Below are positions 1 through 8,785 of a stretch of DNA of 42,974 bases, one piece after another. A program made the translations under genes and the position numbers. The notes below the pieces were generated by a model that did no database searches, was not told the origin of the DNA, and saw only the letters and a program-made list of their open reading frames with translations. Every line of letters starts with the position of its first letter. Within the stretch, counting starts at the first letter, position 1. This stretch comes from Oscillospiraceae bacterium (GTDB taxonomy: Bacteria; Bacillota; Clostridia; Oscillospirales; Ruminococcaceae): the NCBI GenBank assembly GCA_028692035.1, contig JAQUYD010000016.1, positions 1 through 42,974 of the forward strand. Reading direction: 5' to 3'.

Positions 1-99
1 CGCGAAAAATATGTCCCGCAAGACGTGACTCCCAACCGCACCAAGGTCGAAGTAGAGGACGATGGCAAGCCGTTGTATTCTAAAATCGAGCTTGATTAA
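1..99 (+). CDS. C-terminal end of an unidentified protein (partial)
   Basis: An open frame runs in from the left edge and stops at TAA 97-99, giving 32 residues that end in SKIELD. The tail is charged, without membrane segments or cysteines. It is followed 10 bases later by a clear intrinsic terminator, which supports it being the real end of a gene. Too little is present to name a family. Confidence 0.6.
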   Translation, partial: REKYVPQDVTPNRTKVEVEDDGKPLYSKIELD

Positions 100-107
100 T
101 AGAAATA

Positions 108-140
108 AAAAAATCCCCGGATAAAATCCGGGGATTTTTT
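108..140. terminator. Bidirectional intrinsic terminator
   Basis: A 9-bp perfect stem (113-121 with 127-135, ATCCCCGGA/TCCGGGGAT) with loop TAAAA has a U-tract on the plus side (136-140) and an A-tract before it (T-tract on the minus strand). It sits between convergent genes and can end both. Confidence 0.9.
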
Positions 141-145
141 CTGTT

Positions 146-1051
146 TTAGGCCGTTTCTTTTTCCAACTCCGGCACGAGTTCCAAAGAGTAATCATCGAAC
201 TCCTGACCCAAAGCGGCATAGATCTCATCATACATTTCGTGCAAAAGCGTCATGGAGACCACATCGCTTTTCGGTTTAAAGTAGATGGAAATCCACATCC
301 GCCGCCCGGTGAGCACCACATCGTAGAAGGTGCCGGTATATTGAAAATCATCCAGGATCTGATGGGAAATTTCCTTGACCCTTTGGATTACATCCGCCTT
401 TGGCGCGAACAAAAAGAGGCTGCGGAACGCGTCGGCGATCATCTTGACCGGCTGAGGCAGCATAAACAGGGCGATGACAATGGCCACGATCTGGTCAAAG
501 TAAGGCGAGATTTTTTTGGCTGGGGTATCCGCTAAAAAAATCTGCGCAAAAAAGGCTGCCGCAATGCCGATGCTGCATAAAAAATCCACCTTCCAGCCAT
601 AGATCTCCGCCTCCACCGTCGGGGTGGTGACCTTTTTGTGGAAGTGACACATCAGTAAAAACACCAGAAGGCTGAAAAAGGCCAGAATAAACTCGAACGC
701 GGAAATGAGCCCGTGATCCAGGTGCCGGCCACCCTGCAGCAGAATTTGGATGTTGTTTGTAATTAAGCCCAGGGTGACCGAAATGAGCATAAAGCCTTTT
801 ACAATAATAAAGACCGATTCAAACTGGGAATAGCCGTAGGGCTTTTTCTCGCTGACGGGCTGATAAAAAAGCGGGGTCAAAAATAGCGAAAGTCCAATGA
901 CGATTAACTCCGCCGCGTCGAATACCGCGTCCATCAAAATCGCCTGGGAGTTGCTCCATAGGGACATGAAAAGCTCAACGACCACGAACACCATCCCGGC
1001 GTATAAAGAAATGCTTAGGATAATTTTTTCATATTTTTGTTTTTCATTCAC
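146..1051 (-). CDS. Cation diffusion facilitator-like membrane transporter
   Basis: About 301 residues with six hydrophobic segments in roughly the first 220 residues, then a C-terminal soluble domain of about 85 residues. This is the architecture of CDF metal/proton antiporters. The segment KKPYGYSQFES matches the loop after TM2 that reads HPYGHxRFE in typical members, and LMDAVFDAAE occupies the place of the TM2 metal-site helix, so the canonical HxxxD metal ligands are altered. Substrate is therefore unclear (Zn, Mn or Fe in the family). The start chosen is GTG at 1051 because AAGGTG lies 5 bases upstream; an in-frame upstream start at 1108 has no comparable SD. It is transcribed after hflX with a weak terminator between them. 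Membrane protein; family call fairly sure, substrate unknown. Confidence 0.75.
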   Translation of the reverse strand: MNEKQKYEKIILSISLYAGMVFVVVELFMSLWSNSQAILMDAVFDAAELIVIGLSLFLTPLFYQPVSEKKPYGYSQFESVFIIVKGFMLISVTLGLITNNIQILLQGGRHLDHGLISAFEFILAFFSLLVFLLMCHFHKKVTTPTVEAEIYGWKVDFLCSIGIAAAFFAQIFLADTPAKKISPYFDQIVAIVIALFMLPQPVKMIADAFRSLFLFAPKADVIQRVKEISHQILDDFQYTGTFYDVVLTGRRMWISIYFKPKSDVVSMTLLHEMYDEIYAALGQEFDDYSLELVPELEKETA

Positions 1052-1151
1052 AATTTCACCTTGCTTTACAGTTTTTGAGGCAATTGGCCGGCCCTGCCTT
1101 TTTTGCACAAGCAGCTCTCCGAGGAGAGGGGAAAGGCCGCCGAAAAGAATG

Positions 1152-1178
1152 AAAAACGCTACGGACCCTTTCCGTCCG
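1152..1178 (-). terminator. Possible intrinsic terminator after hflX
   Basis: On the minus strand a 5-bp stem (CGGAC/GTCCG, plus coordinates 62-66 and 74-78 of the 1100 block) with a 7-base loop is followed five bases later by TTTTT. The stem is short, so read-through into the transporter gene is likely. Confidence 0.4.
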
Positions 1179-1200
1179 GCAGGGGTAAAGCCGGCGGCTT

Positions 1201-2445
1201 TCAGCCGTCCGTCTGTAGATCCTCCAGCTTCCAGCTGATCCGCCTGCTGACCAGCGCGTCCACCAAAAGGCCGTCAGGGGTGTATTCTTCTGAATAGATT
1301 TTTCCGTCCGCCCGGATCTCGGCGGCCAGCGCCGCTTTTTCATAGGGCAAAAGCAGTTTCATCCGCAGTTGGCTGGGGGGCAGCGCCCGCCCGATGGCCG
1401 CCAACAGTAGATCCAGCCCTTGGCCGGTTTTGGCGGAGATCAGCACCGTTGCCCCGCCTAAAATCGCGGGCGGCTGTTCCAACCGGTCGCATTTGTTGAG
1501 CGCTGTGACCACCGGTGTTGCAGCACAGCCCAGTTCGTCCAGCAGCCGTCGTGTCACAGCTACCTGGTCGTCCGCCTCCGGACTGGAAATATCGCAGACG
1601 TGCAGCAGAAGGTCTGCGTCCGCCGCCTCTTCCAGGGTGGATTTAAACGCCTCCACCAGCTGATGGGGCAGCCGCCGCACCAGGCCGACCGTGTCAATGA
1701 GCATCACGGTGCGCCCATCCGGCAGGGTCAGCGCCCGGGCGGTGGGATCCAGGGTGGCGAACAGCTTATCCTCCGCCAGAACCCCCGCGTCGGTAAGGGT
1801 GTTGAGCAGGGTGGATTTGCCCACGTTGGTGTAGCCTACGATCGCCACGCAAACGACCCCGTCTTTTTTGCGGCGGGCCCGGCGGGTGCTGCGCTGGCGC
1901 TCCAGATCCCGCAGCTGTTCCTCCAGCGATTCGATCCTGCGCCGGATGTGCCGCCGGTCGCTCTCCAGCTTGGTTTCGCCGGGGCCTCTGGTGCCAATGC
2001 CGCCGCCCAACCGGGACAGGGCGGTCCCTTGTCCCATCAGCCGGGGCAGCCGGTATTTCTGTTGTGCCAATTCCACCTGCAGCTTTCCTTCCCGGCTGCG
2101 GGCCCGCTGGGCAAAGATATCCAAAATCAAGGTGGTCCGGTCCACCACTGCCAGACCCGCCGCGTCCTCAATGTTGCGCAGCTGGCTAGCGGTCAGTTCG
2201 TGGTCAAAGATCAAAAGGTTGGCCTCCAGCGCCGCCGCTTGCTCTTTGATCTGCTCGAGCATCCCGCTGCCCACGCAGGTGGCTTTGTCTATGGCAGGGC
2301 GCTTTTGGCTGATTTTGCCCAGCACAACGGCGCCAGCCGTCTCGGCCAGTTCGCCCAGTTCCTCCAAGGATACGGCCACGTCGTATTCTCCGGTATCCAC
2401 CGCTACCAAAATGGCCCGCTGTTCTTCTTCTTTGACTTCGATCAT
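1201..2445 (-). CDS. hflX: GTPase HflX
   Basis: 414 residues, normal length for HflX, the ribosome-associated GTPase that splits or rescues stalled ribosomes in the cytoplasm. The N-terminal HflX domain (about 1-195) contains the glycine-rich stretch GGGIGTRGPGETKLE at 147-161 and a charged helix that follows. The G domain has G1 GYTNVGKS (204-211), G3 DTVG (251-254) and G4 with NKCD (317-320), all intact. The ATG is preceded by AGAAGGGTG at good spacing. It is separated from secA upstream by a terminator and has its own likely promoter at 2561-2590, so it is transcribed separately. No anomalies. Confidence 0.96.
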   Translation of the reverse strand: MIEVKEEEQRAILVAVDTGEYDVAVSLEELGELAETAGAVVLGKISQKRPAIDKATCVGSGMLEQIKEQAAALEANLLIFDHELTASQLRNIEDAAGLAVVDRTTLILDIFAQRARSREGKLQVELAQQKYRLPRLMGQGTALSRLGGGIGTRGPGETKLESDRRHIRRRIESLEEQLRDLERQRSTRRARRKKDGVVCVAIVGYTNVGKSTLLNTLTDAGVLAEDKLFATLDPTARALTLPDGRTVMLIDTVGLVRRLPHQLVEAFKSTLEEAADADLLLHVCDISSPEADDQVAVTRRLLDELGCAATPVVTALNKCDRLEQPPAILGGATVLISAKTGQGLDLLLAAIGRALPPSQLRMKLLLPYEKAALAAEIRADGKIYSEEYTPDGLLVDALVSRRISWKLEDLQTDG

Positions 2446-2481
2446 CGTTTCACACCCTTCTGTGTTTGACTGCGCCGCAAT

Positions 2482-2510
2482 CGAAAAAACGGTTTTAAAC
2501 CGCTGGGCCA
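2482..2510 (-). promoter_or_regulatory. Hairpins with U-tract in hflX leader
   Basis: Between the hflX promoter and start, the minus strand reads a GC stem (CGCTG/CAGCG, 2498-2510), then CGGTT-TAA-AACCG (2488-2500), then TTTTTT (2482-2487). This is terminator-like and could attenuate hflX. The two stems partly compete for the same bases. Weak evidence from inspection only. Confidence 0.35.
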
Positions 2511-2560
2511 GCGTCGCCTATGGACGCCGGGCCAACGGAAAAACGGTTTTGTTTTCTTTT

Positions 2561-2590
2561 AGTATACCACAGCCCCCGCTGGTTTGGAAA
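2561..2590 (-). promoter_or_regulatory. Likely sigma-A promoter of hflX
   Basis: On the minus strand a -10 TATACT (2561-2566) lies 18 bases from TTTCCA (2585-2590), a poor but acceptable -35. It sits just downstream of the secA terminator, where an hflX promoter is needed. Confidence 0.6.
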
Positions 2591-2612
2591 GAGTGGAGAG
2601 GCTGCGGGGGCG

Positions 2613-2647
2613 AAAAACGCCTTCCAGACCAGGCTGGAAGGCGTTTT
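2613..2647 (-). terminator. Intrinsic terminator of secA
   Basis: A 14-bp perfect stem (2614-2627 with 2634-2647), loop of six, followed on the minus strand by a run of five T. It starts 16 bases after the secA stop. Confidence 0.92.
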
Positions 2648-2662
2648 GTCAAGTTAAAAGGT

Positions 2663-5395
2663 CTATTTGCCGCAGCAGTGTTTATATTTTTTGCCGCTGC
2701 CGCAAGGGCAGGGATCGTTGCGCCCTACTTTTTTGCCCACCCGGACAGGCTCTTTTTTAAGCGTTCCGTCGGAGCTGCCGCCGGAGGCGGTCATGGGCTG
2801 CGCCACCTGCTCGCGGCGGGGCGCCCCCTGGTTGACCCGGACGGTAAGCATCATCTTCACCGTGTCCTCCTTGATGGACTGGGCCATTTCGTCGAACATG
2901 TCCGAACCGACCATCCGGTACTCCACCACCGGGTCCCGCTGGGCATAAGCTTGTAGGGAAATACCCCGTTTCAGCTCATCCATCGCGTCGATATGGTCCA
3001 TCCACTTGGTATCCACGTTGCGCAAAAGCACTACGCGCTCCAGTTCCCGCATCAGTTCGCTGCCAAGTTCCGTTTCCCGCTGCTCATACCGTTCCTTGGC
3101 CCGGCTGATCAGTGTATCCCGGATGTCCGCCTTGGAGACCTCGTCCATCTGGCGGGGTTCATAATGAAAGTCGTCGTCGCTGCACAGCCAGCCGCCAAAG
3201 TGGATTTTAAGGCCCTTTAGGTTCCAATCCTCTTTGTTTTCATCGTCAGCCAAAAACAGATCCACAGCGTCGGAAATGGTGCTCTCTGTCATTTTGAGGA
3301 TGGTTTCCTTCAGGCTGTCTCCGTCCAGTACGCTGGCGCGCTGGCGGTAGATGGTCTCGCGCTGTTTGTTCATAACGTCGTCGTATTCCAGCACCCGTTT
3401 TCTGGTGGCAAAGTTGCGCCCTTCCACCTTGCTCTGGGCGTTTTCGATGGCGCCCGACAACATCTTGTTCTCAATGGGGGTCTGTTCGTCCAGCCCGATG
3501 GAATCCATCATGTTAAAGATCCGCTCGCCGCCGAACAGCCGCATCAGGTCATCCTCCAGCGATAGATAAAACCGGGTTGCGCCCGGGTCTCCTTGCCGGC
3601 CGGACCGGCCCCGCAGCTGGTTGTCGATTCGGCGGGATTCGTGGCGCTCGGTGCCGATGATGTATAAACCGCCTGCGTCCTTGACCTTTTGGGCCTGGGG
3701 GGCGAATTCTTCCCGGTATTTGCTCATAAGCTGGGCAAAGCGGGTTCTGGCGTCCAGAATTTCCTGGTCGCCGGTCTCTCCAAAGCCGGTGGCTTCTAAA
3801 ATCAGATCCTCGGTCATGCCCTCCCGGCGCAGCTGGTCCTTCGCGGCGAATTCGGCATTGCCGCCCAAAACGATGTCGGTGCCGCGGCCCGCCATGTTGG
3901 TGGCGATGGTTACCGCCCCGAAGTGGCCGGCCTGGGCGATGATCTGGGCTTCTTTTTCGTGGTATTTGGCGTTTAACACTTCATGGGGAATGCCTCTGCG
4001 CCCCAGCAGCTTGGACAGCAGCTCTGATTTTTCGATGGAGACGGTGCCCACCAGAACCGGCTGCCCTTTTTCGTGGCAGGCTGCGATATCATCGATCACG
4101 GCGGCGAATTTCCCTTTTTCGGTTTTATAAACAACGTCCGGATAGTCGATTCGCTGAATCGGCTTGTTGGTGGGGATCTCGATGACGTCCAGCCCGTAAA
4201 TTTCCCGGAACTCGCCTTCTTCGGTCATGGCGGTACCGGTCATACCGGCGAGCTTGTTGTACATGCGAAAGTAGTTCTGAAAGGTGATGGTCGCCAGGGT
4301 CTGAGATTCTTTTTGAATATTGACCCCCTCTTTGGCCTCAATGGCCTGATGCAGCCCTTCGTTATACCGCCGGCCCATCATGATGCGGCCGGTGAATTCG
4401 TCTACAATCAGCACCTGCCCATCCTTGACCATATAGTCGATGTCCCGGTGCATGATGCCATAAGCCCGGATCGCCTGGTTGACATGGTGCAGATAGGTGG
4501 CGTTTTCCATATCCATCAGGTTTTCGACCTGGAAAAACGCCTCGGCCTTTTTCACGCCGGCAGGGGTGAGGGTGGCGGTGCGGGCCTTTTCGTCTACAAT
4601 GTAATCGCCGTCCACGTCGTCGTGGTCTTCCTTGGCGTCCAGCTCCTTGACCTTGACAAAGCGCATCTTCTTCACCAGCTGGTCGGCCATCTGGTACAGA
4701 TCGGTGGATTTGGCGCCAGGGCCGGAAATGATCAAAGGCGTCCGCGCCTCGTCGACCAGGATGGAGTCCACCTCATCCACGATGGCGTACCGGTGGCCCC
4801 GCTGGACCTGCCGTTCCTTGCGGACGGCCATGTTGTCCCGCAGATAGTCAAATCCCATTTCGTTGTTGGTGCCGTAGGTGATGTCGGCGGCGTAGGCCGT
4901 CCGCCGCTGGTCGGAGTCCAAATCGTGGATAATCAACCCTACGGAAAGGCCCAAAAAGCGGTAGAGCTTACCCATCCATTCCGAGTCGCGCTTGGCCAGA
5001 TAATCGTTGACCGTAACGATGTGTACGCCTTTGCCCTCCAGCGCGTTTAGGTAGGCGGGCAAGGTGGCTACCAGCGTTTTGCCTTCGCCGGTCTTCATCT
5101 CGGAGATGCGGCCTTGGTGCAGCACCACGCCGCCCAGGATCTGTACCGGGAAGGGCCGCATACCCAACACCCGGTCGGCGGCCTCCCGGCAGGTGGCAAA
5201 CGCGTCAGGCAGGATATCGTCCAACGTTTCGCCTGCGGCAAGACGCGCTTTTAACGCCGGCGTCTGCGCCTGAAGATCCCGGTCGGACAGCGCTTTATAC
5301 TGATCCTCTAAAGCCAGGACCTGGTCTACAACCGGCCGGATATTTTTTAGTTCCCGCTGGGAGTAACTGCCGAAAATTTTCTCAAAAAGCCCCAT
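2663..5395 (-). CDS. secA: Preprotein translocase ATPase SecA
   Basis: 910 residues, the normal length for SecA, the motor that drives unfolded preproteins through SecYEG at the membrane. Visible parts in order: nucleotide-binding fold 1 with Walker A MKTGEGKT near residue 100, the DEVD Walker B region in [14 protein letters not shown] near 210, the preprotein cross-linking domain around 230-370, fold 2 with the [10 protein letters not shown] motif near 495, the helical scaffold/wing region, and a C-terminal SEC-C zinc motif [17 protein letters not shown]. The start is ATG 5395 with AAGGA eight bases upstream. It has its own near-consensus promoter and a strong terminator, so it is a monocistronic housekeeping gene. 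Confidence 0.98.
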   Translation of the reverse strand: MGLFEKIFGSYSQRELKNIRPVVDQVLALEDQYKALSDRDLQAQTPALKARLAAGETLDDILPDAFATCREAADRVLGMRPFPVQILGGVVLHQGRISEMKTGEGKTLVATLPAYLNALEGKGVHIVTVNDYLAKRDSEWMGKLYRFLGLSVGLIIHDLDSDQRRTAYAADITYGTNNEMGFDYLRDNMAVRKERQVQRGHRYAIVDEVDSILVDEARTPLIISGPGAKSTDLYQMADQLVKKMRFVKVKELDAKEDHDDVDGDYIVDEKARTATLTPAGVKKAEAFFQVENLMDMENATYLHHVNQAIRAYGIMHRDIDYMVKDGQVLIVDEFTGRIMMGRRYNEGLHQAIEAKEGVNIQKESQTLATITFQNYFRMYNKLAGMTGTAMTEEGEFREIYGLDVIEIPTNKPIQRIDYPDVVYKTEKGKFAAVIDDIAACHEKGQPVLVGTVSIEKSELLSKLLGRRGIPHEVLNAKYHEKEAQIIAQAGHFGAVTIATNMAGRGTDIVLGGNAEFAAKDQLRREGMTEDLILEATGFGETGDQEILDARTRFAQLMSKYREEFAPQAQKVKDAGGLYIIGTERHESRRIDNQLRGRSGRQGDPGATRFYLSLEDDLMRLFGGERIFNMMDSIGLDEQTPIENKMLSGAIENAQSKVEGRNFATRKRVLEYDDVMNKQRETIYRQRASVLDGDSLKETILKMTESTISDAVDLFLADDENKEDWNLKGLKIHFGGWLCSDDDFHYEPRQMDEVSKADIRDTLISRAKERYEQRETELGSELMRELERVVLLRNVDTKWMDHIDAMDELKRGISLQAYAQRDPVVEYRMVGSDMFDEMAQSIKEDTVKMMLTVRVNQGAPRREQVAQPMTASGGSSDGTLKKEPVRVGKKVGRNDPCPCGSGKKYKHCCGK

Positions 5396-5457
5396 GGTAT
5401 CAATCCTTCCTCGCGGCAGTAAAGCCGCATTCCGGGCCCAAAGCCCGATACTGTTTT

Positions 5458-5487
5458 ATTGTATCTCTTTCCATAAGGATTTGTCAA
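5458..5487 (-). promoter_or_regulatory. Strong sigma-A promoter of secA
   Basis: Perfect -35 TTGACA (5482-5487 on the minus strand), 18-base spacer, -10 TACAAT (5458-5463), about 60 bases upstream of the secA ATG. Confidence 0.85.
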
Positions 5488-5550
5488 ACAAGCTGGCTCG
5501 TTTCTGTGAATTTTTTGTTAATTTCCCCGAAAAAAAGAGGAAAAGCAATC

Positions 5551-5579
5551 TTGTTTTGGCAAGGGGAGCCGTGTATACT
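5551..5579 (+). promoter_or_regulatory. Promoter of the DUF554 gene
   Basis: TTGTTT (5551-5556), 17-base spacer, TATACT (5574-5579), about 47 bases upstream of the ATG. It diverges from the secA promoter. Confidence 0.75.
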
Positions 5580-5625
5580 GAAAAATAGCAAAATTGGTAG
5601 GTGCCAAAGAAAAGAGGAGGCGTTC

Positions 5626-6309
5626 ATGATGCTGGGAACCTGGGTCAATGTAGCCGCGGTATTGGTGGGCGGGTCTATCGGCCTTTTGATTCAAAAGGGC
5701 CTGTCGCAGCGGCTGGCCGATACGCTGATGAAGGGCCTGGCCCTGTGCACCATCTACATTGGGATTTCCGGCTCCTTCAGCGGAAAGGATCCGCTGAAGC
5801 TGATCCTTTCGATGGTCGTCGGCGCATTGATCGGCGAGGGGCTGGATCTGGACGGCAGGATCCAACGGCTGGGGGCCTGGGTGGAGCGGCGCTTTTCCAA
5901 AGGAAACAGCGGCGTTTCCATCGCTGAGGGGTTTGTCACGGCCAGCTTAATGTTCTGCGTCGGCGCCATGACCATTGTGGGCTCCTTGCAAAGCGGACTG
6001 ACCGGCGACCATCAAACGCTTTTTACCAAGTCCATGCTGGATTTTGTCTCTTCTATGATCTTTGCTTCCTCTTTGGGGGTGGGGGTGCTGTTCGCCGCGG
6101 CGTTTGTACTGGTGTTCCAAGGGGGGATCACCCTACTGGCGGGGCTGGCAGCCCCGTTTTTGGGGGAGGTTGTCATTGGGGAAATGACCTGCGTCGGATC
6201 GGTGCTGATTATCGGGCTGGGGCTTAATATGCTGGGGGTGACCAAGCTCAAAGTTATGAACTACGTTCCGGCCATCTTCCTGCCGGTGCTGCTCTGTTTG
6301 ATCTGGTAG
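5626..6309 (+). CDS. DUF554 family membrane protein
   Basis: 227 residues that begin MMLGTWVNVAAVLVGGSIG, the start characteristic of DUF554 (YdfK-like) integral membrane proteins, for which no molecular function is established. About six to seven hydrophobic segments alternate with short loops; a glycine-rich stretch (LSMVVGALIGEGLD) follows the second segment. Two adjacent ATG codons (5626 and 5629) follow GAGGAGG; the second has the better spacing and matches the usual family start, so the true protein may be one residue shorter. Monocistronic: its own promoter upstream and a bidirectional terminator downstream. Confidence 0.88.
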   Translation: MMLGTWVNVAAVLVGGSIGLLIQKGLSQRLADTLMKGLALCTIYIGISGSFSGKDPLKLILSMVVGALIGEGLDLDGRIQRLGAWVERRFSKGNSGVSIAEGFVTASLMFCVGAMTIVGSLQSGLTGDHQTLFTKSMLDFVSSMIFASSLGVGVLFAAAFVLVFQGGITLLAGLAAPFLGEVVIGEMTCVGSVLIIGLGLNMLGVTKLKVMNYVPAIFLPVLLCLIW

Positions 6310-6345
6310 CGCGCCGGGCCATTTGCCTCCGGTTGCCCTCTAACG

Positions 6346-6387
6346 AAAAAAGATTCCCAGCCGGCATAAAACGGCTGGGAATCTTTT
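6346..6387. terminator. Bidirectional intrinsic terminator
   Basis: A 16-17 bp stem (about 6347-6363 with 6372-6387), loop GCATAAAA, with T-runs on both strands. It separates the convergent DUF554 and hydrolase genes. Confidence 0.92.
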
Positions 6388-6429
6388 TGATTGTCAGAAA
6401 ACAGAGGGCCATTCAACCGGTCAAGTTTG

Positions 6430-7245
6430 TCAGTCCGCCCGGTTCTCGGCGACAAAGCGCCCGATCCATTGGTTTACCTCCTGCGGCCGGTCGGTGTTGG
6501 GATTGTGGCCGGCGCCCTTAATCCAGACCAAGGGGAGGTTTTCCCCCTCAGCCCAGTGGCGGTTATACCGTTTGGTGGAGCCCGCCCGGTCATGGTCCCC
6601 GCACAGCAAAAGCGCCGGGCAGCCGCTTGGATAGGGCAGGTCCGCTTCCATGGCGCTGGCCAGCATCCCATATCCGTGGCCCGCCAACCGGCTGTACTCT
6701 TTGGGCGAATACTGGCGCATCATATCCGCCATCAGCTTTTGGCCGTAGGCCGTGTCCGCACAGCCCTTTGATCCGCTTTGGATCAAAGCATTCCAGGGAT
6801 AGTACCGGTAAATGGGCTCACAGCGTTTCAGTAGCCAGATCTCCAGTGCGGTGACATACCGGCGTTTCAGGGGCGCGGAATCAATGGAAACAAAGCCGCG
6901 GACCGTTCCGGGGTATCGTTGCAGATAGCACTGGGCTACATAACCGCCCATGGACTGGCCGATCAAAAACGGGAAGGAGATCCCCTCTTTTTCGAGAATG
7001 TCATGTAGCCATCCCGCCTTGTCCATTAGGGAAAAATCGAGAGAAAAGGGCCGGGACGCCCCATGCCCCGGCGCATCCCAAACCAACAGGTTGTATTCGT
7101 GTTTGAAAAAAGCGATTTGCCGGTCGAATAGGCGATGATCCGCCGTTAGGCCGGGCAAAAACAGGAGGGTCTCCTTTTCGGGAACGATAGCGTTCGTCCA
7201 GTAATGGATAACGCCTTTGTCGGTCTGCCATGTTTTTTCGGTCAA
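6430..7245 (-). CDS. Alpha/beta-fold hydrolase
   Basis: About 271 residues with the canonical hydrolase core: an oxyanion-region loop LPGLTADHRLFD (30-41), HGAS after strand 4, the nucleophile elbow GQSMGG (Ser98), a lid-like helical insert, a likely acid in CGDHDRAG and the catalytic His in GAGHNPNTD. Substrate cannot be told from sequence; carboxylesterase, lipase-like or MenH-like activities are all possible. The start chosen is TTG 7245, since GAGGTGG lies five bases upstream; an alternative TTG at 7263 would place that SD inside the gene. It lies directly downstream of rarA (25-base gap) on the same strand and probably shares its transcript. Confidence 0.85.
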   Translation of the reverse strand: MTEKTWQTDKGVIHYWTNAIVPEKETLLFLPGLTADHRLFDRQIAFFKHEYNLLVWDAPGHGASRPFSLDFSLMDKAGWLHDILEKEGISFPFLIGQSMGGYVAQCYLQRYPGTVRGFVSIDSAPLKRRYVTALEIWLLKRCEPIYRYYPWNALIQSGSKGCADTAYGQKLMADMMRQYSPKEYSRLAGHGYGMLASAMEADLPYPSGCPALLLCGDHDRAGSTKRYNRHWAEGENLPLVWIKGAGHNPNTDRPQEVNQWIGRFVAENRAD

Positions 7246-7270
7246 TGCGGCCACCTCTTTCAAGCGGTTA

Positions 7271-8551
7271 TCATTTTTCTTTTTCCCACAATTCTTTGAT
7301 TTGTTTGCGGTAAGCGGCCGCCGCCTGCTCGGTCTTGTTGTCCTGGAACTGGTAGTATACCTGGTCCTTGACCTCGTTTGGCAGATACTGCTGGGGATAG
7401 TAGTGCCCGGGGAAATTGTGGGGGTATTGGTAGGTAAGCCCCCGGCCCAGCTTTTTGGCGCCGGAATAATGGCTGTCTTTCAGATGGGCGGGGATGTCGC
7501 CGGTCCGGCCCTGCTTTACGTCGGCCATAGCCGCGTCAATGGCCATCACGCCGGCGTTGGATTTGGGCGCGGTACACAAAAGGATGGTGGCGTCGGCCAA
7601 AGGCAGCCGCGCTTCCGGCAACCCCAGCTGCAAGGCGCTGTCCACACAGGCTTTGACAATGGGGATCGCCTGGGGCCAGGCCAGGCCGATGTCCTCGCAG
7701 GCGATGCAAAGAAGCCGCCGACAGGGGGAGAGAATATCCCCGGCGACCAGTAGCCGGGCCAGATAGTGCAGTGCCGCGTTTTCGTCTGACCCGCGCACCG
7801 ATTTGTGAAAGGCGGAGAGGATATCGTAATGCGCGTCACCGTCCCGGTCGTAGCGCATGGCGCTTCGCTGGGACACCTGCTCCACCGCGTCCAGGCCGAT
7901 GTGCCGCCGCCCGTCCTGCACCGGCGCGGAGAGCACGCACATCTCCACCGCGTTGATGGATTTGCGCACATCCCCGCCGCAGCCTAAGGCGATGGCTTCG
8001 ACCACCTCGTTATCCAGATCTAGCGGCGTCTGCTGCTCCTGCTCCAGGATGGCAAAGGCCCGCCGCACCGCCCCTTGGATATCGGCGGCATCCACCGGCT
8101 TGAACTCAAAGACCGTGGAGCGGCTTAAAATCGCATTGTAAACATAAAAATAGGGGTTCTCGGTGGTGGAGGCGATGAGGGTGATCTGCCCGTTTTCGAT
8201 AAACTCCAACAGGGACTGCTGCTGCTTTTTGTTCAGGTACTGGATCTCGTCCAAATACAACAGCACGCCGCCCATGGCCTCAAAGGTCCCCAGCCCGCCG
8301 ATGATCTCCTTAATGTCGGACACGCTGGCGCTGGTGCCGTTTAATTTGTGCAGGGTTTTGCCGGTCTTTTGGGCGATGATTCGCGCCACTGTGGTTTTGC
8401 CCACGCCGGAAGGCCCGTAAAAGATCATGTTGGTTATGTTCCCGGAATCCACCATCCGGCGTAGGACGGCGCCGGGCCCCAGCAGATGGGTCTGCCCGAC
8501 CACATCGTCTAGGCTCTCCGGCCGGATTCGATCCGCCAATGGCGCAGTCAT
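7271..8551 (-). CDS. rarA: Replication-associated recombination protein A (RarA/MgsA)
   Basis: 426 residues. AAA+ ATPase of the RarA/MgsA/WRNIP1 family, related to clamp loaders and RuvB, acting at stalled replication forks. Walker A GPSGVGKT (46-53), Walker B LLYLDEIQYL with D101/E102, sensor 1 in ASTTENPYF and an arginine-finger region LSRSTVFEF are visible. The C-terminal third carries the tetramerisation region with the family string GSDENAALHYLARLL and ends in the usual YPHNFPGHYYPQQYLP segment. The ATG follows AAGGGGG at seven bases. Likely heads a two-gene transcript with the hydrolase. Confidence 0.96.
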   Translation of the reverse strand: MTAPLADRIRPESLDDVVGQTHLLGPGAVLRRMVDSGNITNMIFYGPSGVGKTTVARIIAQKTGKTLHKLNGTSASVSDIKEIIGGLGTFEAMGGVLLYLDEIQYLNKKQQQSLLEFIENGQITLIASTTENPYFYVYNAILSRSTVFEFKPVDAADIQGAVRRAFAILEQEQQTPLDLDNEVVEAIALGCGGDVRKSINAVEMCVLSAPVQDGRRHIGLDAVEQVSQRSAMRYDRDGDAHYDILSAFHKSVRGSDENAALHYLARLLVAGDILSPCRRLLCIACEDIGLAWPQAIPIVKACVDSALQLGLPEARLPLADATILLCTAPKSNAGVMAIDAAMADVKQGRTGDIPAHLKDSHYSGAKKLGRGLTYQYPHNFPGHYYPQQYLPNEVKDQVYYQFQDNKTEQAAAAYRKQIKELWEKEK

Positions 8552-8655
8552 GGAAAATCCCCCTTTTTTCTTGTTCTGGTCTGGCGGACGTAGGGTGCGC
8601 GGATGGGCGCTCCAAACAACCGGTAGTCCGCCGCCTGGATTGGTGCTGTGATACG

Positions 8656-8664
8656 ATTATAGCA
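8656..8664 (-). promoter_or_regulatory. Extended -10 promoter of rarA
   Basis: Minus strand TGCTATAAT, a perfect -10 with the TGn extension; no good -35 is seen. It lies about 105 bases upstream of the rarA ATG. Confidence 0.6.
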
Positions 8665-8713
8665 GATTTTTGCCTGTTTTGGTAGAACTTTTGTTCTGCT
8701 TCGGTAGAAAGAT

Positions 8714-8739
8714 CCGCCCGCCGGCATTCCGGAGGGCGG
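8714..8739 (-). terminator. Probable terminator of glyA
   Basis: A GC-rich interrupted stem (CCGCCC/GGGCGG with inner CCGG/CCGG, loop CATT). The tail on the minus strand is only modestly U-rich (ATCTTTCTACC), so efficiency is uncertain. Confidence 0.55.
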
Positions 8740-8785
8740 GACAGGATTGTTATTGAGAAAGAACGGCGCCTTATTTTGGCCATTC

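Noticed and set aside
1600-2956. Plus-strand frames of 289 and 362 codons over hflX and secA
   Set aside because: They lie opposite complete hflX and the secA end and have no SD or motifs.
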